From positions 26,008,383 to 26,072,382 of the forward strand of contig NC_053119.1 in the NCBI RefSeq assembly GCF_010015445.1: a stretch of 64,000 bases of DNA, written 5' to 3'. Source of the DNA: Perca fluviatilis (Eukaryota; Chordata; Actinopteri; Perciformes; Percidae). The notes beneath the pieces are model-generated. The model was not told where the DNA came from, did not search any database, and was given only the letters and a program-made list of their open reading frames with translations. Both the position numbers and the translations under genes were made by a program. This document shows positions 48,934 to 62,300 of this stretch, piece by piece (the first letter of the stretch is position 1; each line of letters starts with the position of its first letter).

Positions 48934-49581
48934 CTGAGGGAAGAGAGAGCTATTGTTAGATATTTGACCCTGATGGGAAAAATATATATCTATAATCTAT
49001 CTTCTAAAATAAGCCACAGCAGCTCCTTCCACTTTATAAAAACATACTGACTGTTATTGTGTGGAGGAGACCGACGAGAAATACATCTGTGAGCAACTTT
49101 GGGTCCCTAACAATTAAAATGTATAACAGCGTTTAATGAGACTGCAGTGAAGTAAGGTAAACAGTTTGACTTTAAAAGCACAGAATAGTGATAAAAGCAT
49201 AAGTCAACTGGACCAGATTATTAGCCTAGAATACAAATTGGTGCTACAGGCAAGATGGCAAAAGAGAGGGCAGTGAGCGGGGATATTATCAGCCTCAGGT
49301 CCTGAGTAAAACACTCCTTCTGAGACGGTGAGGAAGAAAATCAATGCTCCCCATAAATCAACATTTTACACTCACACAGGCTCCAGTATTTCTCTGGAAC
49401 TCCTGGTTAGACTGAGTAAAGATCTGATTTGAAGTTTTGCGTATGTTATTCCACACACTGATGAAACACACAAACCGAGTGGCAATGCTTTTTTCTTATC
49501 AAAAACCCATCTCGCATAATAGGCCAGCATCTGCTGCTGAGTGAGAGACACTAGAGCACTGCTCCACACATCATTAGCTCT

Positions 49582-49586
<5 letters not shown>

Positions 49587-49634
<48 letters not shown>
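49587..49634. repeat. (CT)n microsatellite
   Basis: A CT array of about 48 bp with one TTT interruption near the end. Confidence 0.9.
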
Positions 49635-50759
49635 AATCATCCAAAGTGTATAAATGCACCTATTCAGTTAAGGATAAAATGGCCCTGTATCTGATCAAAT
49701 ATAATTGCTACAAATAAGATCATGTTCATTTTGTTTTCCTCAGCAGGGCCATTTGTGAAGCATTTGCTACTCTGAACTTCGGAGCCATTCGGCTCCTCCA
49801 TTTTCATGTGCTCTGAAATTCAATAAGATATGGGACGGCTTGATGTTGTTTTTTTTTTTTTTTACTGTTCACTTTCTTTCTTTGTTTAGGTTTTCTTTTC
49901 TTTTTCTGTGATGGTCCCCTTTCTCCCTCCTGTCTGTCTCCTGAAACAAACACAAGTTCTTTGATGAAGTCTGTGTTTTGAATTCAAAATAGCTCCATGA
50001 AAACAGGAGATAACATGAAACAAAGTCAAGCAAACAGAGAAACGTTTGTTGCGTGATGTTATCCTTCTTCTAGAGTATGTGCATGCTTATAAGTTAAAAT
50101 CATTTCATGTTTTAGTCTTTACAATAACAAAAGTGACAGCTGCCTATTTAACAAGTTGCCAGAGCCTATGGTGACATGGTAAAGTTGCTTGTTTTGTCCA
50201 ACCCAAAGAGCCAAGCAGAAAAAGGCATTTGAAAATCCAGAGCAGGCGAAGGTTTCATATCGACCTGATTAATGACAAACTGTTTCAGCACTACCAGCCT
50301 GGTCTTTCACAATAAGGATTAGCAAATTACAGTTACAGCGTAGACTTATTTAGCAGTGCATTTGTGTGTGTGTGTTTCCGTTCCTGATGTGGTTGACCGA
50401 ATTGAAAGGGAAGGACAAAGGCTGAAGGCGGGACGGTCACATGTTGCATCATCCGGATGCCCAGCGTTCTGTAACCAATAAATCATTGCAGGTGCAGGGG
50501 AGCGGTGACAGTGTGCTAAGGTCACTCTCTCATGAATAGGGAACATCTCTCTGTGTGCAGCTGCTGAAATGGCACTCAGCAAAACTAAGTGCCACTTTCA
50601 GCTCCTGGCACCCTGCATGCCCTTTCCCATATGATTCAAACATAACGCCATCCCAGACTTTGATCTGAGCCACACTCGCTCGCCTTCTGAGAATATAGTT
50701 CCCAGTATGTATACGGTTATTGCTGTGTCTCATGTGACATTGTTACAAATCACAACATG

Positions 50760-50980
50760 TAAATAGGAAAATGTTGGCATTATTTTGTCACTTATTGGGA
50801 GCAGTAGGCTAGTTGGAGCCGGTTACCTCCAGCATCTGTGCTAAGCTCGGCTAGCGGTGGGTGCGTCAGACAGAGTTACGACACGCACGGAGATGAGAAG
50901 GGTATGTATGGACTTATCTAACTCTGGGGGAAACGGTGAATAAGCTAAAGTCCCAATAAGATGGCGTGTTCCTTTAAAAA
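50760..50980 (-). repeat. fish repeat related to 39585-40330, opposite orientation
   Basis: ACTTATCTAACTCTGGGGG, GAATAAGC..AAGTCCCAATAAGATGG and GTTCCTTTAA correspond to the reverse complement of the left part of the repeat near 39.6 kb (TAAAGTAATACTTCGACATT ... GAGTTAGATGAGAAG). The rest is diverged. Confidence 0.4.
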
Positions 50981-52705
50981 AAGAAAGAAAATAATATATT
51001 TTGCATTCACCTCAGACAAAATGCAGTCAAAGGAGACATTTTATTAGATCAGATGAAACTTTAATGAATATAATGTGGGGAAATTAAGTTAACACAATCA
51101 TCTCAACCAGAGAACTGATGGCAGGATTTTATATACAGTGAAGTATACAGTAATGTATCACATGGAAATATTACTGTCAGACAAAACACAACTGGTTTGC
51201 AAAAAGAGGCATTTATTGCAGAATAGAATCTCACTGTTCCAATTCTAGCAAATTTTAGGTTGACATGCCTTTAAGTTCCTGTCCCTGAGCAGTAGACCGT
51301 AGCTGGCTTTTAGGGATATTGGTACGTTTCCTGACCCTTCACTAGATAGTCTATTTCAGCCCATAATCTGACTCCATCTGGGGGATAATCTAATGTCAGA
51401 GATGAGAGAATGCATTCTCAGTGCTTCAGAGTCAAGCTGACACATGACCGCAGACGAGGAGGACCACACACACAAAATAAATAACAATCATACAGATAAA
51501 CACACAAAAATGCATCCTCAACATAATATTACCTGTCAACATTTGAGGATCTCTTTCCTCTAGTTCCTTGCCACTCTTAGAAACTCAAAAATCACACCAA
51601 CACACTGATTGGCAGCTCAGCCACCAGTTTACCTCGTGGAAGATGCCAGATAAGACAATGTGCTCATTCTCTCTCTATCTCTCAAACACACACACAACAT
51701 TTTATTTTTGGTATGTCATTTAGTAGTAGTAGTAGAAGTAATTTTTTTTTTTTATTCACTGTCTGCAGGCTGCAGTCATCTGCTGATAGTATCCTTTGTA
51801 GTTTCTTCCTTTTTTAAGCTTTGCATGACTTTCTGTGTGAAGAAGAAAATATTTTTTGGGAAAATAAAAGAAGGAAAGGAACCGTGAGGATGTAAATAAA
51901 GATATGATCAGAGACAAATGAGAAAGGTTTAAAGGAAATGCTGGTATTTAAAAAAAAGAAGAAGTGAATTTGACAAAATAAAATGGAAATACTTTTTGAA
52001 AATAGTAGTAATAGTAGTATATTTCACTGAAAGACTGGAGATATAGGATAGAGGTGTTGCATAAATGTATGTTTGTGTTGTGCGCGCACTGGTCACACCA
52101 GTCTTCCTGTGATGGATGACAAGGCGGGCTCTGGTTGAAAGAGATGAAGAGACAAAGAGACAGGCGGAAATGAAGATGAAGGAGGAACGAGAAATAGCAT
52201 GTGAACAGCAGAAACACAGAGGGAATTATAAATGCTTTCTGTATCTGAAGGGAAAAAAATACATTACAGCGAATACCACTGAGATGTGATTTGATACAGA
52301 ACGCCACGCCAGAAAAGAAAAAAAAAACATAAAAGAGCAAGTGAAGGGCAAATGAGAGATGGAAGAGGAAGAATAGCTATTAGCGTGTGACTCTGAGGAT
52401 GAGTAGAGGACACAAAACAAGAGTCTAATTGCCTGACTAATTGGAGTCTTTGTTTCCAGTTTCCCTTCATTGGGCTGAACGGATAGAGACAGGCAAAGGA
52501 GCTTGACTGGGCTGGATAACACAAGACGGGACTGTTGGAGCTCAGCAATATTCAGAGAGTATCATCTTTGGGCATGAATACATAGAGAGGGGTTCTTTTT
52601 TCCTGTGTTCCTGCATCTTAAAGAAAATTGTTGTGCTGTAGGTTTGTTTAAAGAAATATACAAAAGCCTGGGTGCACAGCACAGACAGATTGACACACAT
52701 TCACG

Positions 52706-52706
<1 letters not shown>

Positions 52707-52766
<60 letters not shown>
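52707..52766. repeat. (AC)30 microsatellite
   Basis: An uninterrupted AC array of 60 bp. Confidence 0.95.
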
Positions 52767-52769
<3 letters not shown>

Positions 52770-53829
52770 CAGTATTACTAACCTGTTTTCCAGTGAGCAG
52801 AGCTGAAGTGGTAATAGAGACAGTAAACTTTATGCCCTTGATAAACACCAGTCTTTCTCTAACTTTCCCTTCATCTCACCTATCTGCCCGCCAGCTACAG
52901 CAATTTCCTGATTCTACAGTACTTCTTCAGTATCTCCTCTCTTTTTCCAACAAAATTTCTCATTAATGCTATCTGACTGTCATCCTGTCCCCGTCTCTCT
53001 CTCTCTTGGCAGATTTCTCCCTTTCCAATACCCACAGGTGGCCTTTAAATAAAAGAATGTGCTCGGCGAGTGCTATCCTCTCAACTACATTAATGATACC
53101 AGTGTTTAGAGCTGCCCCAAGGAGACGCACAAACTTCACTTTTCTCCCCTCGCGCTTACTCTCCCCTCTTCACTCCATTTCTCATGCATTCCTCTAATCC
53201 ATCAGAGAGCTATCACGCTGCTCTTCCCTGCAGCCTCAATAAATCCTCTTTCTTCCATCCCTACCTCTGCTCTCCTTCATCCCTTGGTCTTTCCTCCCTC
53301 TCTTCTCCTGTATCCGTTGCTTCTCTCTAACGCTGCTCTTCTCCCCTATCTATCACGTCCAATTCCCCCATATGTAATTATCTAATATAGCGTTACAGCA
53401 TTACTATCTCCAATGATTTTTCTTCGCTACGCCTCCAATTCACCCCTTCCTCACTGTGATTATATTATATATATATATATATATATATATTTTAACACTC
53501 CTTCTCCTCTGCTACTGGTCTGAATGCGTGGATATGTGAAGAAATAAAAAAAGAATGTAGCATCTCACAATGCCTTGCTCTCCTGGGGTTTGTGTATTTA
53601 TGCCACACTGAGAAGCATATGCCTTTTTCATCGCAGCAAGTGCGACAACAATTATTACATTACATAATGGTCAAAGAATACTACTACTGAGGATGTATCT
53701 ACAGGAGAAATGTAAGAGGTACACAATTTAACAGTGCATTAGCAAGTAGAGAGGAATAAGGGACAAGGCTAGCAACATTTTTCTGATTATCGAAGAATCC
53801 CATTAAAAGGCAAAAACCCACAGCGTACT

Positions 53830-54010
53830 GATCCACCTAACAAGTATTGTCTGTGTGTCCAAAGCCTGATAAAAAGCCTACTCTTATGGGCCATAAAGCT
53901 CCAGGGATGTCCAAAAAAAAACACATCAATGAGCTACATTGTTGCACCGGCTGGAATGATCGTTCACTATGATTAAATGGGAAATGTAGTTTATTTCGAG
54001 CCAATCCAAC
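53830..54010. repeat. unclassified dispersed repeat (copy 2)
   Basis: Diverged partner of 36752-36960 in the same orientation, sharing GTCCAAAG.CTGATA, AAGCTCCA, GATGTCCAAAAAA and ACACATCAATGAGCTACAT. The two copies sit 17 kb apart in different introns of the same gene. Confidence 0.4.
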
Positions 54011-54415
54011 ATACAGTACACAGTGGTGCCTTAAACACTCACTAGTGTAAATACACTATTTATTCCTATTGCTCAAAATTAGAGTTCCCAGCTTTTTAAT
54101 GAAATTACTGGGTCTTTATACTAATTATGTTTAAAGATTTAAGATGTATGTCTTCATTAATAATTAATAATGCCCATGCATTACTATGATGAAAGTGAAA
54201 GTGTTAACAGCGGTTTTGAGCCGCCATACCCGAAGGCAGGGTAAAAAACATGAGATAATCGTTGAAGTACCGTATGGGGATAACGGTGCACACTTTCGGA
54301 CACTCTTACCTGGAAGCATTGATTATAGTGTTTCATTCCGTTGCACGCACTAAATGAGACATAAATAGTTGTGCAATGAAGAATGAGAGCTTGAGAGAGA
54401 AGTTCAAACCTGTTT

Positions 54416-54472
54416 GGCCAGGTGTGCGTAGGTGAGGAATCAAGCAGATTCCTCACCTACGCACACCTGGCC
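54416..54472. repeat. perfect 26-bp palindrome with 5-bp loop
   Basis: The left arm (54416-54441, starting GGCCAGGTGTGCGTAGG) and right arm (54447-54472) are exact reverse complements around AAGCA. The match stops abruptly on both sides. No target-site duplication is seen. The loop is too small and the stem too perfect for a typical microRNA precursor. Confidence 0.92.
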
Positions 54473-56705
54473 GATCATAAAGTGGCTGTGAATGTCAGAT
54501 TGTTGGTTTTTTGTAAAGTGACTTTAACTATCAGGAGCAGCTAAGTAACTTTCCAAACAGCTTACACATCCGTTCCCGAGCTGCTCAGAATCTAATTTCT
54601 GTGTTTCCTCAGACTGAGCTGACCCTCCGTCATCATTACTGTCTCTAATCACGTTTGGCCCAAAGCAGCCTTGTGTTACCGTTTGGTGGTACTCATGCAT
54701 TACTGCCAATCAGATGTCCGCTACCACAGTCTTTCATAGCTCAAGAGATGGGCATCAACACCCCAAAGACATTCAGATCAAACATAAGCTGCCACACACA
54801 TGAGCACAGAGAGACGCACACACTCAAACATAGATTTGTGTCTCAGCAGGCTCCCATCACTCATAGAAACAGATGGAGGAGTGAAGGCCTGAGGGACCAA
54901 AGTGGGACAGAAAAGTCACTGCAGCTTGCTGGCAAACAGCTTCATTCTAATTCAACTGCTACAGTGTATCAACCAATTACCTTAAGCGGAAAGAGGCTGG
55001 TGTTCATACTCAAACACAATCAGAAATATGTGTGCACACAAAGACAGAAACATGCAGAGATTCACTCAGATCTCAGTAAATATATCCATATATATGAGAC
55101 AGTGCAGGTGCTTGCTGTAGAGCAGGTGCAACATTAAGGTCGTCTCCGCGCTCAATCAGTATTCCTATGATGCCATGAGCACAAGTACTATACTTTCCTC
55201 TCTCTAAATGCTTCAGTCTCCATGTCAGCTAATAGCCAGCAGTGCTAAAATGATTCAATTATAGATACGGAGTGATTCCATAGTGAAATAACTGGTCATT
55301 CTCCACTAGGTTTCCTTCATTGTTGCACGGTTAACTCTCGCCTTCCAACTATAATCGGTCTTAGGAGGTTTTCTGTTAAGTCATGTGTATAGAAACAAAT
55401 GGGAGCGTTTGCAGTGTGTTAAAAGCACAAGAACCAAAGGGAAAGAAGGAAAGAAAAAGGGGAGAATGTTATGAAAAGAAAGAAGGGCCTAAAATTAAGA
55501 AGGCACATACAAACAATCGCACACAGAGAAGGAAAAACACACATCAATGCCCACGTGTCTGTGGAGGACTGGGTGTAAATGTCATTTCCAGCAGTTTGTG
55601 AAATGAAAGCTGCTCCTTCGAAATGCCAGCTGTGGCATCCCAGATAACCTTAGAATCCTCTTCTGCCATCCCTCCTCACTCGAAGGTCAGCAGCAGCCAT
55701 TTTTAATTTCAAATCATTACACCTGAAGTTAAAAATATTCAGTTTTGGAAACTCTTCTACAGAAGCACATGCAGAAATTGTTTATATGACGTTTGCTTTT
55801 TGCCTTATGGTTTTTTATTTAACCTTTTGATCGTATTCTAGCCATGCTGACGAGATCCAGCCAGCGCTCATTGGTCTCCAGTATCTTTCAAACAGTATCC
55901 CTTCTAATCTTCGACTTACTGTCAATCACGTCCCAGTCTCAGCTGCTCAAAAGGTTCTGAAATACTTAATGTCAAGCACGGCATCAGACTTAGCTCTGTA
56001 TGCAACTCAGCACAGCTCAGTTTATAGAAGTTTAGCAAATGCCAATCTCCCCTGTGTTGTCTATACAGCCCGAGGCTCCAGCAGCTGTGTCAGAAAGCGG
56101 AGGTAGTGTTGACAGGGTTATCTGGGTTCCTCATCACACTACTTCACTGTCACTCATCAAGCTGTTGTGACAGCACCTAGCAGGCACTGCCAAACTATCA
56201 CTTCCCAGGTATGAGGTGGAGACAACGAGTTAGACAGACATTAAGGGACACTTTCAATTTGACACAGGCACTATTTTAAAAGTGAGGTTGTAGGTGCCGT
56301 CAAAAAGAAGTAGCTTATCGCTACTTCTTACTTTGATTTAGTCTAGTTTGAGTGTTTTAAGGATTGAATTTGTATTTGCGCTTGATAAAAAATGTAGACG
56401 ATTAATCAATTATCAAAATAATCAATCTAATCATTTATTACTAATCCCAAATAAGCAAGTCACTGGGGCTATAAATAGTTGTTTTGACGGTTGTTACTTC
56501 ATTTCATTTGATGGTGTGTTCATAAATCCTCACATGGATCGGTTTCTGTGACATGGAGAAACAAAGGATGGAAGAAACGGTTTTGCAAGAGCAGAAAGAA
56601 AGAAGCTGAAGTTGGAGAGAGATAGATTGAGACAGCAATAGGTATAAATGCTCTCCATCCTCACGTTTTAATCAGTTAACTTCAGAATTAGAACGCAGGC
56701 ACAAC

Positions 56706-56839
<134 letters not shown>

Positions 56840-57310
56840 AGTGTGAGTCATTACCTCCAGGTGGTCATAGCCAGGTGGTGTGGATGGATAGCAGATCTCC
56901 TTAGGTGTACTGATCCTACTTTCCTGTCCATCCCATTTATTTAAACTGCAACCTAGGATGGACTTTCACACAGCATGGCAACAAGGAGGCCACACCCCTC
57001 TGGTGGAGCATAATTTCTGTCACTTTTTAAACAGCATGTGTCTCCACTGCACTACAGCTTATGCACACTACTAAAAGCCCTTACCCTCTCCTACTTCTTC
57101 CCCTTTTACAGCTTCAAATTCCCTCCCCAAATGTAAATGCAAGTATGGCGATTTAGGCAGAAGGCCATAAAAAACAAGAATGAGAGAATGGCTGATGGGG
57201 AATGTGGCATAGTTTAGATGAGGGTAGCACACCTAGTTGCCGTCATCCATGTTGCAGAATAACCACAGAGGGACTGCCAACTGGAGGGTGATTGTATATA
57301 CTAGATGTGG

Positions 57311-57313
<3 letters not shown>

Positions 57314-57372
<59 letters not shown>

Positions 57373-57460
57373 CACACGCGCACATATGTTTCCTGGTTTC
57401 AGTAGCCTTTGATTGCATCAGGTGGAGACCTCCGAGTGTTTCGAGTGAACCCCTCAACAA
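57314..57460. repeat. GT microsatellite with flanking repeat (copy B, inverted)
   Basis: A GT array (57314-57372, one GA break) is followed by GGTTTCAGTAGCCTTTGATT and GCATCAGGTGGAGACCTCC, the reverse complement of the unit beside the CACACG array at 35.8 kb. The CA/GT tract occupies the corresponding place in both copies, so it probably travels with the repeat. Confidence 0.6.
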
Positions 57461-58992
57461 CAATGTGTCTCATTCCCTGACAATATGATTCAACGCTGCA
57501 GCAGCCATTAGTCACTGTTCACTCAGCTCTACGACAGTCGGCTGTACAGCTCCAATGAACCGAGACGTATAAATAACCACAGTCCAAAGCGTGAAAAAAG
57601 GAAAGAAAAAAAAACAAAGAACCTCGCTAAAGTGGGAGTGTTTGTTGTGTTTCATTCTGCTCTCCTCTGTTCAATCACATTTCTGAAGACTGCTCTCTCT
57701 CTCTTTGCTTATGTTCTGCTCCGCACCATTCAACTCCATTCTTTTAAGCTCCATTTTGACCATGGCTGTGTCCCATTTCATCCTGTTCTGGGGCCCAATA
57801 TGATAATAACTAGGTACAGTAGCACATAAATTGTGGAAAGCTGTTTTAAATTGAAGCTTTTTGGTAGAATGGAGTCTGTAAATAAGCTCAAATGGCCCTG
57901 AACTTATTCTTCAATAAGACATTGCACGAGAGGATCCTGCTGCCAAGGTCTAGCTGTAAACTTGCATGTAATGACTAATAATTTTCACTGTGGCTTTCCA
58001 TCTACAAAATTGAGTGTAATATTCTAGAAACACCTAATTAATTTGGTTCATTTTTTTATTTTATCAAAATAGATCAAATACATCTAATAACTGATGATTA
58101 TTATTGCCGCACACATTTTTTTTTTTCTTCTGAAAATGTTATCTTGTTCTTTTCTGCACTGCTAATTTGCTCATTTCAATTCCATCCCATCTAATTTGAA
58201 GAATACCTTTTGTATGAATGCGGCAGCGATTAATCCCACTGCACACCCAATTTGCCAAGCTCAGGAGCACATCAGCTTTGCTATAAACAGGTCGAGTGTA
58301 ATGGCGTGTGAGGGATTGATGTCGCGCAGTGCGGCAGAGGGAACATGTGGAAGATGACAAATAAACTGCCTTTGCTGTGGGAGGTTTCAATAAAGTCATC
58401 AGATGCAGAGATCAATTTCAAATGTCACGGTATTCAACAAACACATGCCCATTAATGCACAGAGGCGTGCATTTGCTAGCATGCAAAAAAAAAACTAAAA
58501 CGTATGTGCGCATGTTGTCTCACGCACGTCCACACAGAAATATCAAACTACATTTTGCCTAATTACCTTAACCTAGACTTTCATGCTGTTTTTGACAAAC
58601 TTCCCCTTAAGCATGCGATAGCTATGGAATAAAAACAGATCTGACTTTAGTCATTAGCTCCTTCTACCCATACAATCCCACAATCTGCTCAACCGTTTAA
58701 TCTCTGGTACACAATATTTCATGACCTGACAGTGGAATCACAAATCACTTTACACATCAGGGTAGAAAATATTAAGATTTTGAGAGAAGGTAGCGACCAA
58801 CAATTGTTGTGTGTAGCAGGGTGATAAATATCACTGTTGTATCAGATCTCATTGGGGTAGAGAGCGCACAGCGAAGGCATGTTCTCTGCAACAGCTCTCC
58901 TTGAATGTTTCCTTGTATTACTGCCCAAACTGTAGAAAACTATGCTGCAGTTTCTAAACAGATGCAAAGTACATCCATAAAACCGTATGCGT

Positions 58993-59095
<103 letters not shown>

Positions 59096-59109
59096 CCAGT
59101 CCTGCATTC

Positions 59110-59500
59110 AAATGTTTACTTGAGTACAACAGTATTAGCATCAAAATATACTTAAAAGTATATTATTTTATTGGATTATGATTACTGAATCATTGTTGTG
59201 TACAGCTGCTAAAGGTGGGGCTAATTTTTGTTACTTTATATGCTGCCTGGTAGCTTGTGAATTGAGGATCAACAAAGTCTTGTCTTAACCTATGACGATA
59301 CTTCAGAATCATTTATTTGTCGATTATTCTTTGTGTTATTAATCTGTATCTGCAAAGTAACTATTGACCAAAGTTATCAAACAAATGTAGAGGAGTAAAA
59401 CGCACAATATTTGCGGCTGTAGTGTTTGGAGCAGAGGTATAAAGTACGAGTACTTCACAATTGTACTTGAGTAAATGTATGTCATTACTTTCCGATACAA
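59110..59500. mobile_element. Tol2-like hAT MITE, degenerate
   Basis: The segment contains GTTTACTTGAGTACAACAGT at the left, a GGATTATGATTACTG...GGTGGGGCTAA.TTT..TACTTTATATGCTG core, and at 59434 CAGAGGTATAAAGTACGAGT followed by TACTTGAGTAAATGTA. Repeated ACTTGAGTA half-sites and CAGAGGT(G/A)TAAAGTAC are features of the hAT element Tol2 and its relatives. No transposase is present. Exact ends are uncertain. Confidence 0.5.
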
Positions 59501-59864
59501 ATTCCTCTGAACTGAACAACCTTTTTAATGTTCCTGCCATATTCTGCCTCCACGCTCCGTTACTCTGTTGTTGTCTTGCTATTGTCGGAGCATGCAAGGC
59601 GCTTGTCAGACAGGAGGAGAAAGTAGAAAAAAATTCAGCTGCCTCCTCCTCCTCCTCTCTCTCTTCTTCTTTTAGAAGTGTTTTCAACACTTCACTAGTT
59701 AATCTTTTGTCATCTCTCTGTGCTCCCTTGTAGTCTGGTGTGCCTTCTGTGCTAACCAGGCCCAGTTAATCCAACACACAGACAAACACAAATACTCGCC
59801 AACAGGTCCTGGCCAGCGTTCAGTCCCTTATGGCATTAATGGATTTTCATTCATTATATTAAGT

Positions 59865-59906
<42 letters not shown>

Positions 59907-61233
59907 CAGTGTGTAGCTTTGAAAGGGAGGCAGAATGTTCAATGTATGCATGGTTTTTAAAGCGCATTGAATATTTTCTTGTGGTTTAATGCATCTTAAT
60001 AATCCCTCTCAGGATGATACATAAACCGTTATGAGGACACCTTGACACATGATGAGACATCGGAGCGATACAGTGAGTCAGTCTGAATTAACAGCAACGT
60101 CAAATTATTACGGTACTCAAATGAAAGAATATAAAGTATGCCATCAGACACATTTACTCAAGGTCTCCCATATCCTTTTTGTTGTCATAGTTTGAACTTG
60201 CGGTCTTTCTTGCATGATGCTGGGCACCGCTTTATTCACGTAACGCGACTACATGCGTGGCTGTATTGCACATGACGATGATGATGTGTATCAGTGGGCA
60301 TGATTACAATGCCATTTTCATTTTAAAATATAGCAGTGGGTAAAACTCCACATGGACCATGTTTTGATATTAGGATTTAATTTGATACAGCACTTTTTAT
60401 TTTTGCATAGTACTGTGAAGTTGTATCATCTATTTTGTTTATTTAGAACTCAAAGCTTCTGTAAAAAGAAAAGCTGTAGCACACATTAGACAAATGTCCC
60501 GTGGGATGCAAAGGATCAGGGACTTGGATCTGTGTGAGTGAGTGCGTATTTGAGTAAAATGTACTAAAACTAACATCAACTGGGGTTTCAAAGTTGGCAC
60601 TTAAATCGCTCTAATATTCCACAAATTTAGCTCATATATATTACTCCTTAGTTCAGTCAGGATCGTGAAGTCATTAGCGCCACTCAGTTCATTAGCTGAT
60701 TTTCCAGAGCGCCAACTGCACACCTACACTCACTGTCGCCATTTACACGCCTGCTTCACACATCCATTAATACTGCTACTGCTATTGCTGCAGTGCAACC
60801 CGATTCATGAGCAATTAAACTAGTAAACCATACTACTGTTTCTATGAAACATCAGGCATTTGAATGTATATTTCATCATCTGGTATGTTATCACGTGTGC
60901 ACTCTTGTCCCGCTTTGGGTTTTTACTTTTGCCCTGCCGATATGAGATGGCTTTCTGATTGGTTGGACTCAATAGTACCATTTATCGACTTTAGGCAGAA
61001 TTGTATCATGATGATATATTCTCCAGTGTCTGAGACACTCGTATTACTCTCCCTCTCCATTGTCACTGTGCTGGATTATATAACTGTAATATATAGGTTT
61101 GATATATTTTGTTACATATTATGCCATACTGTACACTGTTTTTGTAGTGTATTTGACAATCTACTTCATTCTGTCCTGTTATATTGCTGCAATAAAGCAT
61201 ATATTATATTCCTACCTTAATATGTTACTGATT

Positions 61234-61265
61234 TCCATCCATCCATCCATCCATCCATCCATCCA
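61234..61265. repeat. (CATC)n microsatellite
   Basis: Eight units of CATC, then imperfect copies to about 61280. Confidence 0.9.
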
Positions 61266-61343
61266 AGCATCCATCAATCCATTCTTCAATTATATTTATT
61301 ATATTTATGTCACATCTCTATATTAATACAGACAAACATTAAT

Positions 61344-61705
61344 TAGGGTTGGGCATCGTTTTGATTAAGATTTTTCCTTGCGATTACGGTTCTTATCAGT
61401 TCCCGATTCAGATTCTTTGAGGGGTGGAGTTAAAACGGGTCACATGTTTATTTCACAGATAAGAGGAAAATTATATTTTGATTCAATGGTGATTTGCAGT
61501 TTTACTGGGCTTCTTCAATGTAAAATAAAGTCACAATTTAGAGCACCGCTTACTGTGCTCCATGGCTGCAACACAACAAGCACCTGGAAGTACGGTGGCC
61601 GCTACGGAAAGCAAAAGTTGCGCGTGTTAAATTTGGAACCAATGGATGGATTCTAACAAAATTTTCCGATTCCAATAAAAACGCGGTTCTCGATGCCCAA
61701 TCCTA
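61344..61705. mobile_element. 362-bp TIR element (TAGGGTTGGGCATCG ends)
   Basis: Terminal inverted repeats TAGGGTTGGGCATCG (left) and CGATGCCCAATCCTA (right) differ at one base. Flanking ATTAAT (left) and AATTAAT (right) may be an 8-bp duplication with one difference. Such ends are frequent in fish non-autonomous DNA transposons. The frame at 61378-61656 lies wholly inside and is not a gene. Confidence 0.65.
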
Positions 61706-61779
61706 CAATTAATCATATCATCAGTCTGGTGTATACTGTTAACATAGACTTGCTGACTCTGCTGCTGTTGTATTATATC

Positions 61780-61980
61780 ACATTACTGTCACTTTAAACA
61801 TACCACTGTCACTTTACCTTGCATTTTTTCTCTCCATATGCTCTGTATAGTTTTATTTTTTTATTTTCATTATTTTTATATACCACTTTTCTATTCATCT
61901 GTTCTGTACTATTTCTGTCTTTGTGCTGCTGCAACAAGCGATTTTCCCCGTTGGGGATCAATAAAGGTTAATCTTATCTT
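61780..61980 (+). mobile_element. LINE 3' end (CCCCGTTGGGGATCAATAAA type)
   Basis: A T-rich segment ending in GATTTTCCCCGTTGGGGATC, then AATAAAGGTTAATC and TTATCTTG. This matches the 3' end type of the fragment at 39693-40180 but is a separate, diverged copy. No coding part was seen. Confidence 0.45.
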
Positions 61981-62106
61981 GTATTATCAAATTATGTTAT
62001 TGTCTTTGAGGCTTTTACACACACAAAAAAAAAAAAACAGTCTGGTGTTATATAGTGCATGACAGTGGATGACATTGCCAGCATATCGATATTATAGTTG
62101 AATCCT

Positions 62107-62300
62107 TATTAGGGGCCGGACAGCTCTGCTGCCTGACGCTCTTGTATTAGGGGATAGTATTATTCTTCTTCCTAACAGCAAATCTGCCTTTCCATGCATG
62201 AAAAATCCTCAAACTTTGCACATAGGTTCAGGCATATGCCTAACTTCCTAAACTGGCTTTGTGTCCTGATGGTGGCGCTACAGCAACCGTCTGAAATCGA
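62107..62300. repeat. fish interspersed repeat fragment
   Basis: TAGGGGCCGGACAGCTCTGC, a TTATTCTTCTTCC stretch, CTCAAACTTTGCACAT and GGTGGCGCTACAGCAACC occur in the order I remember for a common fish repeat of unknown class. Boundaries are approximate. Confidence 0.35.

Noticed and set aside
60864..61220. 118-residue frame with Cys-rich hydrophobic ending
   Set aside because: AT-rich, no recognisable domain, located inside a long intron on the opposite strand; the hydrophobic look comes from T-rich DNA.
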